DNA of 64,000 bases from contig CM069450.1 of the NCBI GenBank assembly GCA_035610835.1, forward strand, positions 32,914,971-32,978,970, read 5' to 3'. A program made the translations under genes and the position numbers. Under the pieces are notes generated by a model, which searched no databases, was not told the DNA's origin, and saw only the letters and a list, made by a program, of their open reading frames with translations. Position 1 is the first letter of the stretch; each line of letters opens with the position of its first letter. This document shows, piece after piece, positions 32,322 to 44,602 of the stretch. The DNA comes from Ophiura sarsii (Eukaryota; Echinodermata; Ophiuroidea; Amphilepidida; Ophiuridae).

Positions 32322-35300
32322 ATGAGCAATTCGACATTCATAAACCAATATTGGGAACAACTTTACGATTGGAGCGGAGGCGATGGAGAAACACTACGAC
32401 GAAATGGTAAGTATGATAAATATAAACATATTATATTAAGCTTATAACATACCCGACCCCGTAGCTTACTGACATTTCGGATGATAAGGGCATTGCGATT
32501 TTAAACAGTGTTAAATAACGGGTAGAAGCTATCGTTGCTGACCACGTCCAGTTCTCTTGGGAATTTGACACTGTTACGATTGATCTATGTTAAACTCGAT
32601 GCTGACGTCTGTCATCAATTGAACTCAGAACTGGTGCATGAACAGTTATTTTCGGTATATACATTGTATACAGCCTCTGTCTATGACGTGATCCATATAG
32701 TGATGGGTTCTCACCGTTTACATGTTTAACCCTAACCCTACCATAAACCACAAAATACCACGACTGCGCACGTTGGTACCGCACGGCGTGGAAGTTTTTG
32801 GATGAAAAATTGGACCCACAATTTTTTAAGCTTGGTTTATACAAGGAGTTATCATATAATAACTCCTTGGTTTATATAACCCTAACCCTACCTACCTACC
32901 ATATACCACAAAATACCACGATTGCGCACGTTGGTACCGCCCGGCGTGAATGTTTTTTGATGAAAAAATGGACCCAGTTCATATAGTTGGCGCAATATAC
33001 TGCGCCAACTAGCCTTGACACCATGGTGTTGTGGGGAATCGTTCGCCGCTGGTGCTGGAGGTCTCTGGATCAAATCCCAGGGGGTCGGGGGTACTTTGGA
33101 CAATTTTCCACGTTTGTGAAATTCTGAAAAAAAGTGGGGTAGAGTTAGGGTTAAGGAATAGTTATAGCTATTCACTGACGTGGTTATGTAGAGTTCACCG
33201 ATTTCTCATATCACCCTACCGAATAAATCCTATTATTACCCTACTCTAGGCCTATCTAACCCTATTTCTAGCCCTAACTGTATACGTTGGTGTCAACCCT
33301 GTTCTCGAGGTATCAGTTGTTATTGCACAAGTACAATAAAAAAACAATTTGTGAGATAGGCTTTTACGACGGGTAGGCCTATTCATAATATAAGTTAAAA
33401 GTTCAACGGGTTCGCCGTGGGACAAGTTTTAATCTGTCAAGCTTTTGTCAGGATTAGCTCTGACTTCTTCAGGACCAAATTATTATAATATTAAACAAAA
33501 CATAGAGATTGCCACTTCTCTTGTTATCATCATTTGGGCTGCCCCTTGCCCGATGATTTGAGAGTAGGTGCCCTTTCCTACTTGTGAAAGAATTGGTGGC
33601 TCTGAAAAGAGCCGTTCAGATGGATTGCCGCTTCCACTGAACAAAAACAATGTTGGGTATTGTAGACCAATTGTCCGATCAAGCTTTTGTCAGGATTAGC
33701 TCTGACTTCTTCAGGACCAAATTATTATAATATTAAACAAAACATAGAGATTGCCACTTCTCTTGTATCATCATTTGGGCTGCCCCTTGCCCGATGATTT
33801 GAGAGTAGGTGCCCTTTCCTACTTGTGAAAGAATTGGTGGCTCTGAAAAGAGCCGTTCAGATGGATTGCCGCTTCCCCTGAACAAAAACAATGTTGGGTA
33901 TATAATTGTAGACCAATTGTCCGATACTGCTACTGCAACAATATAATAATATGCCAACGGTTTTATCGTTTCAAATACGATTATTCTATATACTCGTATA
34001 AGCACCGAGCCATTAATAGGCAAATATCATAAGAAGTGAATTATTTTGTTTCTGATATTTATACTTTTTATAGGTATATCGCTACTACAATTCATCACAT
34101 TCTGGTCCGTAGCTGGCTTATTCATGATAGCTGATCTGGTTAAACCAGCTTGGCTGATCAAGTATAAAGTACAACCATTTGAAGAGGTATGTGTATGATT
34201 TAATGAAGACTTAATTTCCAAAAGTGGTTAAATCAATTTTTTTGAATGGAACACACTTCAGAACCCTAGAGACCTAAAATTAATATCAAAATCTGCAGTT
34301 ATCGTAAACTGTTTCATTGCGTATATGAAATAGTAAAAAAAGACCACTAGAACTTGTTCCTCTTCGAAAATGAATAGAAAGAGAGCGAGATGGCGATAGA
34401 GACAGCTTGCATCGTATCGACCCTTTCTCATCGTCGATGGCGTAAACTGTGTCTATTGGCAGCTCGTCATCTATCACGGAACGTGGGTTAAGGGCAGCTC
34501 GTCATCTATATTTCACGAAACAGCTCTTCACCCACACGCAACGAAATCCAACGATCCGTGGTTCTGTGCCCTGGATCTACAGATCGCGTCGAAAATAAAA
34601 CCGGACGGTTCACGTAAAAATATTTTTAGAATATACCAATGGTAAAATTGTTTCAATTTGTTTACTAGTATATTTGATATAGTCGAAGGGTTACTGTGTA
34701 AAGACCTCAGGTGGTTTATTTACAAGCGAGACAAGGGTTCCAAGTCCTGCCCCCCCCCCCCCCCCCCCCCCCCCGCTGGTTACGCCACTGTTTGAGGGCC
34801 ATTATAATGTTAAAACCTGTAGAAAATATGCGCGCAGAGCGCGCAAAATTTTTCAGTTTTTAAACTAAAATGGTCATGGAACACTTTCCTGAAGCCTTGT
34901 TTTGGTTGGATAATGCTAACAAAACATGGTCAAATGTTCAGTATAGGCATGATAGGCCTACAGCCTGTATGTCCGAGATCGACACCCGGGGGGGTCACTC
35001 ACATATAAAAGTGCTACCCATGCTTGTTAATCAACCCTCAAAACTGACCCATATTGGCGTAACTGGTGGAAGTTAATTTGATACCCTTATTGGCGTCAAG
35101 TGTTATCATTTCATACCCATAATGGCGTAATGGCGTCAAGTGTTAAAAACTCATAGTACATTTCAATGCACAATTATTCATGATATCCATGATATCCCTT
35201 CCATTTTATACTTTTATGAGTAAGCAAAACTGTGTGTACTTACCGCCCGACTTACCGACGTTTTACTTTGGAATATTTTCCGTGTAGAATTTATATTTAT

Positions 35301-36717
35301 TCCATGCCCGATTCCATGTGACTTGCAGCTTCGTTCATCGGCCGGTATACGCGAAATATTGAGAGTGGGAACCAGCCCGGGAACCAGCGATGGCCAATAG
35401 TCTCATACGCACGTTTCACGTGTCCAATATGCCAATATCAGACAGACGCCACATATACATTTCCGTGAGGCATTTGCTTTCGCGTTGTTGTGTGAGGATG
35501 ATATTAGTTCCCGTATTAGTTCAGAGGGGTTGCACAAAAACAGACGTCTTTTTACCGGCCGATTTATACCCAGAAAATTTGACCCATTATGGCGAAAACT
35601 ATGGTTTGAAAATGAACCCCTAAACGTCGAAAGAGCCAAAAAATGACCCCTTATTTTAAAAAACGTCGACGACGCTATATACTCAAAATCCGACCCATTT
35701 TCGACGTTTTTATTAACGCGGATGCGACGCACTGTTATATGTGAGTGACACCCCCCCCCCCCCCCCCCCCCCGGGGATCGACATAGACCTATACCATTAC
35801 GTGAGATATCGATTGTGCCCCTGGTGCACACACAAATCCTGGTCTCACGCAAATAACGACAGTTGTGCTTATTGTCTTAATTATAATGATAATTTGCATT
35901 GTTCAAGTCGAAGTTAGGACAGAGTCTACTTATAAGATCTTTCTTTGCATTGACACCTAAACGTTGGAGTTGGGCTTACTTTTGCGATAGGCTCATAGTG
36001 GGCTTGCAGAGTCTACAATCAGTACAATGAGAGCAATTGGCCTACATCAACTTAAATAATTATAGGCGAATTATTTAATATTTCGTAACCTATGTGCCAA
36101 CAGTGCCAACATGATTGGTCATTGGCGACATTATTGACTTGGGTTTGCATTGACAACGACAAGACAATGAAATAGGCCTAGTTAGTATAATTAAAGAGCA
36201 ATACAGGTCCCACACATTGCCCTTTAGGCCTAGCCTATAGGCCTATACTGTTCCGACACAATTTGTTTGCGTGTCTTGACAAAACAAAGACTTGGGCCTA
36301 GGCTGTTCATGTGCGCCGACACAAAACCTCATAAAAATGGGCTCGTTCACAGTGCCTACAAATTCATATGCCTACATTGCCTTTGTTCATTTTTTATTTG
36401 ATTTGTGTTAACATAACATATGCCGACACAACATTATCATTTGCGCATACAATATTTGTTATAGGGTTTTCTTTCTTTCTTCCCCTTTTCCTTTCTTTCT
36501 TTCCTCTTTCCTTTCTCTTTCTTTTTTCTTTCTTTCTTTTTTCTTTCTTTCCTCTTTCCTTTTCCTTTTCCTTTCTCTTTCTTTCTTTCTTTCTTTCCCT
36601 TTTCCTTTCTCCCTTTTCCTTTCTCCCTTTTCTTTCTCCCTTTTCTTCCTCCTTCCTTTGATTTGCCCACAGCACCATAATTTTGCCGACAGATTCGATG
36701 AATGGGGGGGGTGACCA

Positions 36718-36748
<31 letters not shown>

Positions 36749-39700
36749 TGGGGACGCCCTTGGCTGGCTGTGATGTTTCTGTGAGACGTAGTAGGGTTAG
36801 GGTTAATGTAACAGTGTATTTTGTCCAGTCTCCCAAAACGTGACACAGGTCGAATTTCGAGGGAAATGTTTCGAGCGCGAAGTCTCGAAATCTTTGATTC
36901 CAGCATCCAAATTACTCCAACTAAACTTCCTCATGTTCATTGAATTCAATTTGTTTTTCATGAAACATCTTTTCATTAAAAGAGGATATGTTAATTGAAA
37001 TGTATTCACGCCATCAACTGTGGGAAAGGGCAATTTACGAAGGTCTTGATTCAAAAGTAAATTGTTTAACATGTGTCTTATTTTAATATTACCAACTATG
37101 TAAAACATCAAATTATTCGATCATATTCTATGGTAAGACGTGCCATAACCCTAAGAAAGACATGCCAGTTTTACAACTAAGGCTGTGTTAGTTTTGATGA
37201 ACACATTTCATAAACCATTCCCTAATCCAACGTTCAATACTTCTAAAGAAAAAAACCAATCAAGATATTATAAATGAATATGAATTTCAATATTACAAAC
37301 ATTAATAGCATTTATGATGGGCTATTCCACTGTTGGCTATTCTAGTTGAAATCCATACACCCTCTATGGAAGTCAATGCCTTAAAGGTATATTATGTGAT
37401 CTTTCCAGGGAACGCCCTCAACATCGAAAAAAAATTGAAAGAAGATTTTGTTTGCCGATTTACATTTCTGATCATAAATCGGACATACATTCCAAGTTAC
37501 AGGGCGATACGATTTTTAATTACTTCAAAATCATGATTTAAGAGTGAAAATAAACTTGTCGGATAATCCGACAGTTTATTATTTTCACTCTAAATTCACT
37601 CTAAAACCATGATTTTGAGGTAATTAGGAATCGTATCGCTCTGTAACTTGGAATGTATGTATGATTTATGATCAGAAATGTAAATCTGCAAGAAAATCAG
37701 GCTACTTTCTAAAAAAAATAATGAATAGAGGGCGTTCTCTGGAAAAGATCACATACTATGCCTTTAATCTCCCACACAGGGAGTGTATACTTCAAATGGA
37801 GTCTCCCATGCAGGTAACCCCATCCATTTGGAATACACACTCCCTGTGCCGAGCATAAAGGTTATGTCTTCCATACGAGGAGTAATGCATTCAACTGGAA
37901 AAACACTTTTAAAATAAAGTCAATTATTTTATTTGGCAGGTTCCAGCAGCACGTTTGAAGAAGTTATTTAGTGTCGTAATATTCAATCAACTCATATCGG
38001 GACCAGCTATCTATGTCCTCATGAAATTGGAGGTTTGGCGAGGCAGTGACATGGGTAGAGAACTTCCAACGCTACCAATCTTTCTTCGGGATCTTATCGG
38101 CGTCGCACTTTCGTACGAGGTGTTCTTTTACTATAGTCACAGGTAAGAGGTATTCAGTTCAAGAATAAGATACATTTTCCTGTATAATAGCTGCTATTCC
38201 TGTATTATAGCTGCTATTCCTGTATAATAGCTGCTATTCCTGAAATATATGCTATTTTTGCATCCTGTAGAAGATGTTTGCTACGGCTACACAAAGAGCA
38301 GGGAGCACCGCTCCAGTGAAATTGCAAAGCAAATTAAGAAAAATCGTACAAGGAAGGATCGCTTTGTAATAAAGGTCAATTTAACTAGTATTGCTTTTTA
38401 TATCACAATCGCCTGAGGGTACTAACAAGTTTGTTCAAATAAGGTAAAAAAAGTTCTAAAATTTTTATTTTTAATTTGAATTTTCAATTTAATCGAAATC
38501 TCAGAAATTGGAAATCGATCATTAGACCTATAGAGACAAGAGAGCTGTGGTTTTTCAATCAACTTTGCACTAATCATTAAAAAAAAATCATAATACTACC
38601 GAGCTGTTCAATAGTTGACCTTACTACATTTGGGAAATTATCTTTAACATATTAACTATTTTTAGGTAAACACTTCGCATATGCAACTATAGAGACGTTG
38701 TTCTTAATTGGCGATTTACGTCAAAAGAGGGAGTGCGCCCAAACTGAGCATGCACAGAGCAACAGAGCAATTAGTGCTCCGATAAACATTACAATCTTAT
38801 CCTTTGACTGCAATGTAATGAACTGTGAATTTCTAGCTTTTCGCCCAGTAATCTGGGCATATAGTTTGGCTTTCTGGTTGGTATGGGGTAGGTCACCGGT
38901 TAACTCTGGCGTTAAAAGTGTACTTTTTATTGTGGCTAATCATGAATTTAGTGGCACAAATAGCAAAAACATGCCTATGTTACATCAGAATTTTGGTCGA
39001 ACGAGGTAAAAAGATGTTGTATTTCAAAAGTTACAGAAAAATAAATAATAAAGTTGAATATTTTCCTGCATTGATTGGGTTCATTGACTACTGTTGATTA
39101 ACATTCCAGCACGACAAACAAACAGTACCAAACATGTGTTGAATTAAGTAATTAACAGCATGGGGATCGTCTGGACTTCTAATATATGGTTCAGCATCGT
39201 CGAGATAAGAAGAATTTTCTTGAAGACCCTGTGATTTATTTCCTACACTCTCCAATGAGATCAGCACAGTGTTGCAATTTCAACCACAATTATGTAAACA
39301 GCAGTAAACCAGGATTTCTACTAATATATTATCTTTATTGACAATGATGAATATTGTAGGGATGAAAATACGCTAAAAACCAAAGCCTTCTTTTAAAATA
39401 GAATTCAATTTTGAATGAAAGTGACAATTTTAACAAGAATAGAATGGCACACACAAGCAACACATTGTTTAAAATTTAGAAAATGCTCAGCATACCATAA
39501 CATGCACATACCGTTTGCCTCCATCAGCAAAATGTGTATGCAGCGCTTTCAAAATTGCAAAATCCTATCCCTACAATATCGTTCAATTGCATTCTAACAC
39601 AATTAAGCATATACCCCAAATGTGTTATGGTGTAAGAATTACCACATGCAAGTTCCTTAACATTTAAGTGTATATAGAGTCATAGAATTATAATGCAACA

Positions 39701-42700
39701 TGTTATAAAAGATGTTATGTTTATGTATTGTCTGCACTTAAAAAATATATTTATAAAACAAAATAAACTCACTAAAATGAATATCTCATTTGTATTCTTA
39801 GTATTATTACTTACAAACATACTAAGTGATGTCTGAAACTTGAATACCCCAAACCCAAACTGTAATACATCAAGTCTTCAATCCGATGTCTCTATGGTAT
39901 GAATATTCTACGAGGGGCAATCAATTAATACCTGCAACCATTGAAAATCTCTGAACCGATGATACTTTAACTGTGAGTCTTACTCTTTTCTCACAGAAAA
40001 TTTCGATCCCGTAGATCATTTTTATCATTACATTTCAGCACTGTGAATACCGTGATCTCAGGGCACTGGTTAGGGAATTAAATGTTACAATGGCGGAAAA
40101 TTTGTACGACACGTTTATGGTATGCATTAAAGATACATGCGTTAACAGTGTTAATATTGGCGCGTGGTTTATAATGCTGATTCTTGTCAATATTCAGTGC
40201 CCATGATGTTTATAGTACTGAAATAACATGATACAAATGACCCACATGTTTGAAATTTTCTGTGAGAAAGGGGTAAGACTTACAGTTCAACAACTCCCCC
40301 ATACCTGAAGTACAGTAACAAAGCGTTGTTGATTTGAGATAAAACCACACTTCATATGCAAATTAATAGGATGGCGAACCTTATTTGGAAACCATGCATC
40401 GATGCAAAATTGTAAACAAACAACAAATGTTCGCAAAATGTGTTCATTCTTTCGCCCGTTTTTTCGGCGTATAAATGCATTTCGCCATGCGATCCTTAAA
40501 GTTAGCAAACAGCTTTATACCAAAATGTAGCTATATCCCTGAGGAAAATATTTTTGGCGAGGGCCATATGTCACGGACCATTCCCAAAGCCACAATTTTA
40601 GCCGAAACGGTCGCTACCCAGCACAAGAGAATCGTTATTTTGTATCATCGCGCGGTGAAATGACAACCCTCAGATCTATTTGGACCGTACCACTATTGAA
40701 ATGGAGGGGTGTGTCTAAATATTCTGTAAACATATATCAAAATGTGTTATGTAAATAAAACGCATTCTTGATTTAATTTTTCTCTGAATGTTTAAGGTGG
40801 TGTGTGAATAAAATGCTATTTACAAAATATTTTAAATTCCACAATTACTGGCGCAATAATTTGTCTTCTCTAATGTTTACCTTTTGTAACCCATCCCATT
40901 CAGAAGTTCCCTCGCCCATTTACAGGAAACGGACGATGTCCAAATAAGGGCCTAATTATAATATTTGTTTCCGTTTTTTAAAGAGCAGCTATTTTTTTAT
41001 GTCAAATTAAGCCTATTAAACCACGTTTTTTACTTGTTTTCATCAATTTTCCAAAACGTTTTTCACATATGAATGATGTAAATATGTTTGGTCGTTGTTG
41101 AACGGGGTTCAACAAGGTCTTCGTCGTTGTTTATCTTGAATCGACAGCTGCCCGAGCAAAATAAACCCGTCTTACCGTTGTCGATTCAAGATAAACAACT
41201 CCGAAACCTTATTGAACCCCTAATTTAAGTATCATAAGTTTATTGTATTGACACGTGTCACGGTTCAGAGATTTTCAATGGTTGCAGGTGTTTATTGAAT
41301 AACCCTCGTATAGTAACACTGTTAACCATTTGCTAGTCCAAGTCAGTTAAAAGCCTCAAAAATCCCACTCAAAGGGTTCCTTAATAGTTCTAAAGTCGGA
41401 TGGGTTTATAGGTTAGCATCTCTCTGGTTCAATAATCCAACAAAATAAGTTCAATAATCCAAATTGTTTATAGTGTAAAAACAGTTACCTAGTCCGTAAC
41501 TGATAAGGCTCAATAATATGAATAATTAAAGGATCTTACATACGAATATTGCAAATTTGTATAGTCTGAAAGATGAAGAATTGAATCTTCAAACACACGA
41601 ACAAGTTTTTTTATAATCCATTGTCAGATGAAAATTTTACCGTTTTTAAATGAGTTTTCTAGATCGACAAATAACAACTCATAAGATTCAGACTAAAGAG
41701 CACTTTTTTATGATTCGGAATAAAGAACCTCATTTCAAATTTAAAATACAGAACCTGCTTTAATATTCTAATTGCAGACCCTTTCTTAATAATTGGAATT
41801 TATTAATATTGGGACTTTTTTCAGATGATTACGTTAATTCTATAAAACCTTAGTACTATAGAACCTTATTTTTCCGTTATATAGAATCATTCGGACTATA
41901 CAACCGTGACTCCGAACATGTCACGAAAATGGTCTTCGCTTCATTGCAAGGAATTTTACTTGATACTGGGTTTTCCCTTTTAAAGGGAATTTTTATCCTA
42001 GATAGTGTAGATTACCAGCAAACGGTTCATTTCAAACTCGTAGGAATAAATAATTTATATGTTATAAGTTAATTTCCCAAATGTAGTAAAGTCAAATATT
42101 GAACAGCTCGGTAGTATTAAGTTTTTTTAATGATTTAGTGCAAAGTTGATTGAAAAACTACAGCTCTCTCGTCTTGGCTAAATCCCTAGCCTCGTTTTCA
42201 GTTCACTTAAACCCTCTTCGACGTAAATGCGCCAATCAAGAATAATAACTATACAATAAACCCATATTCAATCGATATCTTGATTTTAAAACAAAAAGGG
42301 GTCCACCAATTATAGTGTCTATAAATCTATGACACAAAAATAGTCTTACATTTACTTTGACATACCGTAATACTGTATAAATTGTATTAACGCTTTCTGC
42401 ACGCGGCTACTACTAGTTTTATCATATTCAAAACAGATTTTTCCGAAACCTTTCCCAAATTTCAAAGGCTATCTAAAGAATTACTGAACCAATACTAGGA
42501 ATTTTTGTACCTATTTCAATGCATTATTTTCTCATGATGAATCCAAATTTAGTGATGCAATTCAATAATTTTGACATTTTTGAAAAGTTTTGTAAATGTT
42601 TGGAATGTCGTCTGCAGCTGCCTGCCGAATTGAAAGTGTTAAGTTAAAACTACCATTTTGTCTACCGTTTAATGAAATACAGACTACTTCACCACCCAAA

Positions 42701-44395
42701 GATCTACAAACACATCCACAAACGACACCACGAATGGACGGCTCCCGTCGCCCTCTCAGCCGGATACGCCCACCCATTTGAATACTATTTCTCTAACATC
42801 GCACCGGTGTTGAGCGGACTGGTTTTAACGGGATGCCACACGTCTGTGGCGTTTGCTTGGGCTGTGATTCTTCCGTTGGAGACGTTATTCAGCCACAGCG
42901 GATACCATCTGCCATTTTGTTTACCGCCAGAGTTTCACGATTACCATCATCTCAAGTAAGTCTGTTGGGTTCTCAACTGCAAGTCCTCTAAATCTAAGTA
43001 CAAAGTGGGTTATACATTACGTATTATTTTGCAATGTGGTGCATGTAATTATCACTTTCCACGCGTTTATTATTAGTTATACCATCAAGACAGATTTTTT
43101 AGAAACCTTTCCCAACTTTCAAAGTCTATCTCAAGGATTACTGAACCAATACTACAGGCATATTTGTACTTATTCCAATGCATTTCTCGTGGTGATTCCA
43201 AATATGGTAATGAAATTCAATGATTTTGACATTTTTGATACATTTTGTGAAATGTTGGAATGTCGTCTGAAAAGTGTTATGCTTGTAATTATATCTAGTG
43301 AATGAGCAAGATATTTCGGTGGGTAGCTAAGGTTTGCCCTATGCCTCTCATCTAATAATAGGAAACGCCACTTTTTGTCCGTGCGAACTCCTACAGGGTG
43401 TATCAGAAAGAACTGTACCGTGTTTCTAAAATACATAAAAAATACAAAATGATTATTGTTTTAAATATAATTACCTGCAATATAAAGGTGAACATGTTTC
43501 CTATGTTATATGTTAATTTCATTGAGATATCTCTTTTTGTTCTCGTGTGGCAAGACATAATCGAAAATCGATGAAAAACGTATTTTCAATTTCAATCAAT
43601 CCTCACTACCAACATTTCAAACAATGTAGCCCACACCACAAGCAATATTCAAAGCTCCCGCCAAAGAAAAGAAAGTTAAAACTACTCAAGCAGAACAAAT
43701 CCTGGTTTATTTGCGGATTAAAAATCAGAATTTATCTCCAAATTTCACCCACAAAAGTATGCAAATAATACATAGTTATACAAGTGATGTGAAAAGTTGA
43801 GATATGGCGACCAAAAAAAACCCTGTCCTATATGGACAGATGGATATCTCAGGTAGGGCTAGTAATTTCACAGATTTTTAAATTGATCATTTCGACCAAA
43901 ATTGAAATCTACCATTTTTACCAGAAAGTCTGTATTTTCCATCAGAAATGTCCGATTTTCAAAATTTAAAATTCTTATGAAAGCTGGGCGTTTGCGCAAG
44001 ATAAATGTGAAAACGGTTTGAACAATATCAATCGAATTCATACCGTAATAAATCATATTGCCTCGGTACAGTTCTTTCTGATACACCCTGTAATAGAGGG
44101 ATCCTGGGTTTTGGATTAGCTGACACAATTTAGAAGAAAGTGTTTGTTGAACCTACAACCATCCTCATCAGTGCAACATGTTGAAAGTTTCAGAATTCGT
44201 TCATTTATTAATAGTTCTACTTATCACAGGTTCATCAACAACTTTGGGGTTCTTGGCATCCTGGATCGACTTCATGGTACCGACGCCATCTTTCGGAAAA
44301 CCAAGTATTTCCAACGACGCAGATGGTTGTTCGGATTGTCTCCAATTCAGGAACTTATACCCGATGATGATGGGAAACAGAAGAAGGTGAAATAA
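32322..44395 (+). CDS. FAXDC2: FAXDC2-like fatty acid hydroxylase, gene A (5 exons)
   Basis: Exons 32322-32406, 34074-34186, 37940-38142, 42683-42955, 44230-44395; all GT-AG; 279 residues. Membrane di-iron oxygenase of the fatty acid hydroxylase/sterol desaturase superfamily, expected in the ER. Histidine boxes are complete: H133-X3-HH, H146-X2-HH, HSGYH (205-209) and H219-X2-HH. Hydrophobic segments lie near 30-50, 75-95, 113-131 and 165-205. SHRLLHHP, KRHHEWTAP and LDRLHGTD are typical of FAXDC2 (C5orf4) proteins; the human relative has been linked to sterol metabolism, but the substrate here is inference. The C-terminus KKVK fits a KKXX ER-retrieval signal. The first ATG (32314) stops after two codons, so 32322 is chosen. 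Introns 2 and 3 are bloated by transposons. Confidence 0.88.
32727..32980 (+). repeat. two-copy direct repeat, period about 150 bp
   Basis: AACCCTAACCCTACC...CCACAAAATACCACG...GCGCACGTTGGTACCGC occurs at about 32727 and 32877. Between them sits a perfect hairpin, AAGGAGTTAT/ATAACTCCTT (near 32843-32868), also present at about 32149-32175. In intron 1 of gene A. Confidence 0.7.
33598..33613 (-). other. histone 3'-end stem-loop sequence, copy 1
   Basis: On the minus strand GGCTCTTTTCAGAGCC followed by ACCA is the canonical metazoan replication-dependent histone mRNA 3' stem-loop (6-bp stem, TTTC loop). No histone tail codons precede it, so it is likely a fragment of a histone 3' UTR or spacer moved here. 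Confidence 0.7.
33839..33854 (-). other. histone 3'-end stem-loop sequence, copy 2
   Basis: Second identical copy in the tandem duplication, again followed by ACCA and the same downstream purine-rich AAGTAGGAAAGG. Confidence 0.7.
34985..35775. mobile_element. 791-bp TIR element with poly-G/poly-C ends, 8-bp target duplication
   Basis: The left end is CCCGGGGGGGTCACTCACAT. The right end is the inverted ATGTGAGTGACACC followed by about 23 C and GGGG. GATCGACA flanks both sides (34977-34984 and 35776-35783), an 8-bp duplication as in hAT-class elements. The interior has repeated TGACCCATATTGGCGTAA-like phrases and no transposase. In intron 2 of gene A. Confidence 0.78.
36467..36747. repeat. polypyrimidine tract and poly-C run in intron 2 of gene A
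   Basis: 36467-36655 is almost pure CTTT/CCTTTT. At 36717-36746 a run of about 30 C follows GGGGGGGGTGACCA. Long Lys/Glu/Arg-rich frames on the minus strand here are simply the translated microsatellite. Confidence 0.9.
37385..37763. mobile_element. 379-bp MITE with TTAA target duplication
   Basis: The ends are inverted copies of AGGYATARTATGTGATC. The arms extend for most of the element, with a hairpin centre at GTCGGATAATCCGAC. TTAA flanks both sides (37381-37384, 37764-37767). Gene B has the empty site, GGCCTTAATCTCCCAC near 51614-51629, which proves the boundaries. TTAA targeting suggests piggyBac or Kolobok enzymes supplied in trans. Confidence 0.9.
38176..38245 (+). repeat. 20-bp tandem repeat, about 3.5 copies
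   Basis: TCCTGTATAATAGCTGCTAT repeats just inside intron 3 of gene A. Gene B has a single related unit (TGCTGCTATTCCTGAAAG near 52030). Confidence 0.85.
38528..42172. repeat. inverted repeat pair in intron 3 of gene A
   Basis: 38528-38655 (AGAGAGCTG...ACCGAGCTGTTCAATA...) matches 42060-42172 in reverse complement. A second shared word (GACGTAAAT-GCCAAT) lies inside the left copy's flank and outside the right copy's, so the pair is not a simple inversion. It encloses the mariner-type element at 39911-41308. Gene B lacks the whole 4.3-kb block. Confidence 0.6.
39911..41308. mobile_element. mariner-type TIR element, about 1.4 kb
   Basis: The ends read inward CGAGGGGCAATCAATTAATA and CGAGGGTTATTCAATAAACA, then share ACCTGCAACCATTG and AAAATCTCTGAACCG. 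TA flanks both sides (39909-39910, 41309-41310). The size fits mariner, but no D,D34D-type transposase can be read, so it is non-autonomous or decayed. A separate hairpin of 117 bp (41104-41220, GGGGTTCAACAAGGT arms) is nested near the right end. Confidence 0.75.
42390..42640 (+). repeat. dispersed repeat, copy 2 of 4
   Basis: Family of 612-838, in intron 3 of gene A. Ends TGTCGTCTGCAGCTGCCTGCC just before the exon 4 acceptor region. Confidence 0.6.
43036..43290 (+). repeat. dispersed repeat, copy 3 of 4
   Basis: Family of 612-838, in intron 4 of gene A. The paralogous position in gene B (52590-52832) carries a copy too, so this one predates the tandem duplication. Confidence 0.65.
43394..44090. 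mobile_element. 697-bp TIR element with TA target duplication
   Basis: The ends are inverted CAGGGTGTATCAGAAAGAAC (then TGTACCG), flanked by TA (43392-43393, 44091-44092). Gene B shows the empty site at CTCCTAATG (about 52931-52939). A Tc1/mariner-type non-autonomous element; the interior has no catalytic motifs. Confidence 0.85.
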
Positions 44396-44596
44396 GTCAG
44401 GACGTTGTTGACATTGACATTGGAAATATTATCTGAAACCCCTGAAGCATTTACAAATTCAAATCTACCATTAAAGTTCCAGAAACTGTCTAAAATTTTA
44501 TATAACCATGATATCCGATGGTAATCTACGATGTGGTCGTAACAATTAGATAATGTAACAAACTACGCATCTTATAAAATATTTAACGAGAATCGT

Positions 44597-44602
44597 AATA
44601 AA
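44597..44602 (+). terminator. poly(A) signal candidate for gene A
   Basis: AATAAA about 200 bases after the stop, followed by ACTTTTTCTT. The paralogous sequence in gene B reads TCGTTTAAACTT and has lost it. Confidence 0.45.

Larger units (their letters stand above)
33438..33928 (-). repeat. 241-bp tandem duplication carrying histone-type stem-loops
   Basis: CAAGCTTTTGTCAGG...AATTGTCCGAT is repeated head to tail (33438-33678, 33679-33928) with very few differences. Gene B's intron 1 lacks it. Each copy holds one perfect histone-mRNA-type 3' stem-loop on the minus strand, but no histone coding sequence. Confidence 0.85.

Noticed and set aside
33000..33110. Possible tRNA-derived SINE head (B-box-like GGATCAAATCCC near 33066)
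   Set aside because: B box has mismatches, no convincing A box and no SINE tail; too weak to annotate.
32727..36800. TTAGGG/CCCTAA doublets near 32730, 32880, 33140 and 36790
   Set aside because: Only two units each and within introns; not telomeric arrays.
36394..36906. Lys/Glu/Arg-rich ORFs opposite the CT tract
   Set aside because: Direct translation of a (CTTT)n microsatellite and an adjacent poly-C run; no other protein feature.
39911..41308. Mariner transposase in the 1.4-kb TIR element
   Set aside because: Size and termini fit, but no frame carries a D,D34D-like layout or helix-turn-helix; left as non-autonomous.
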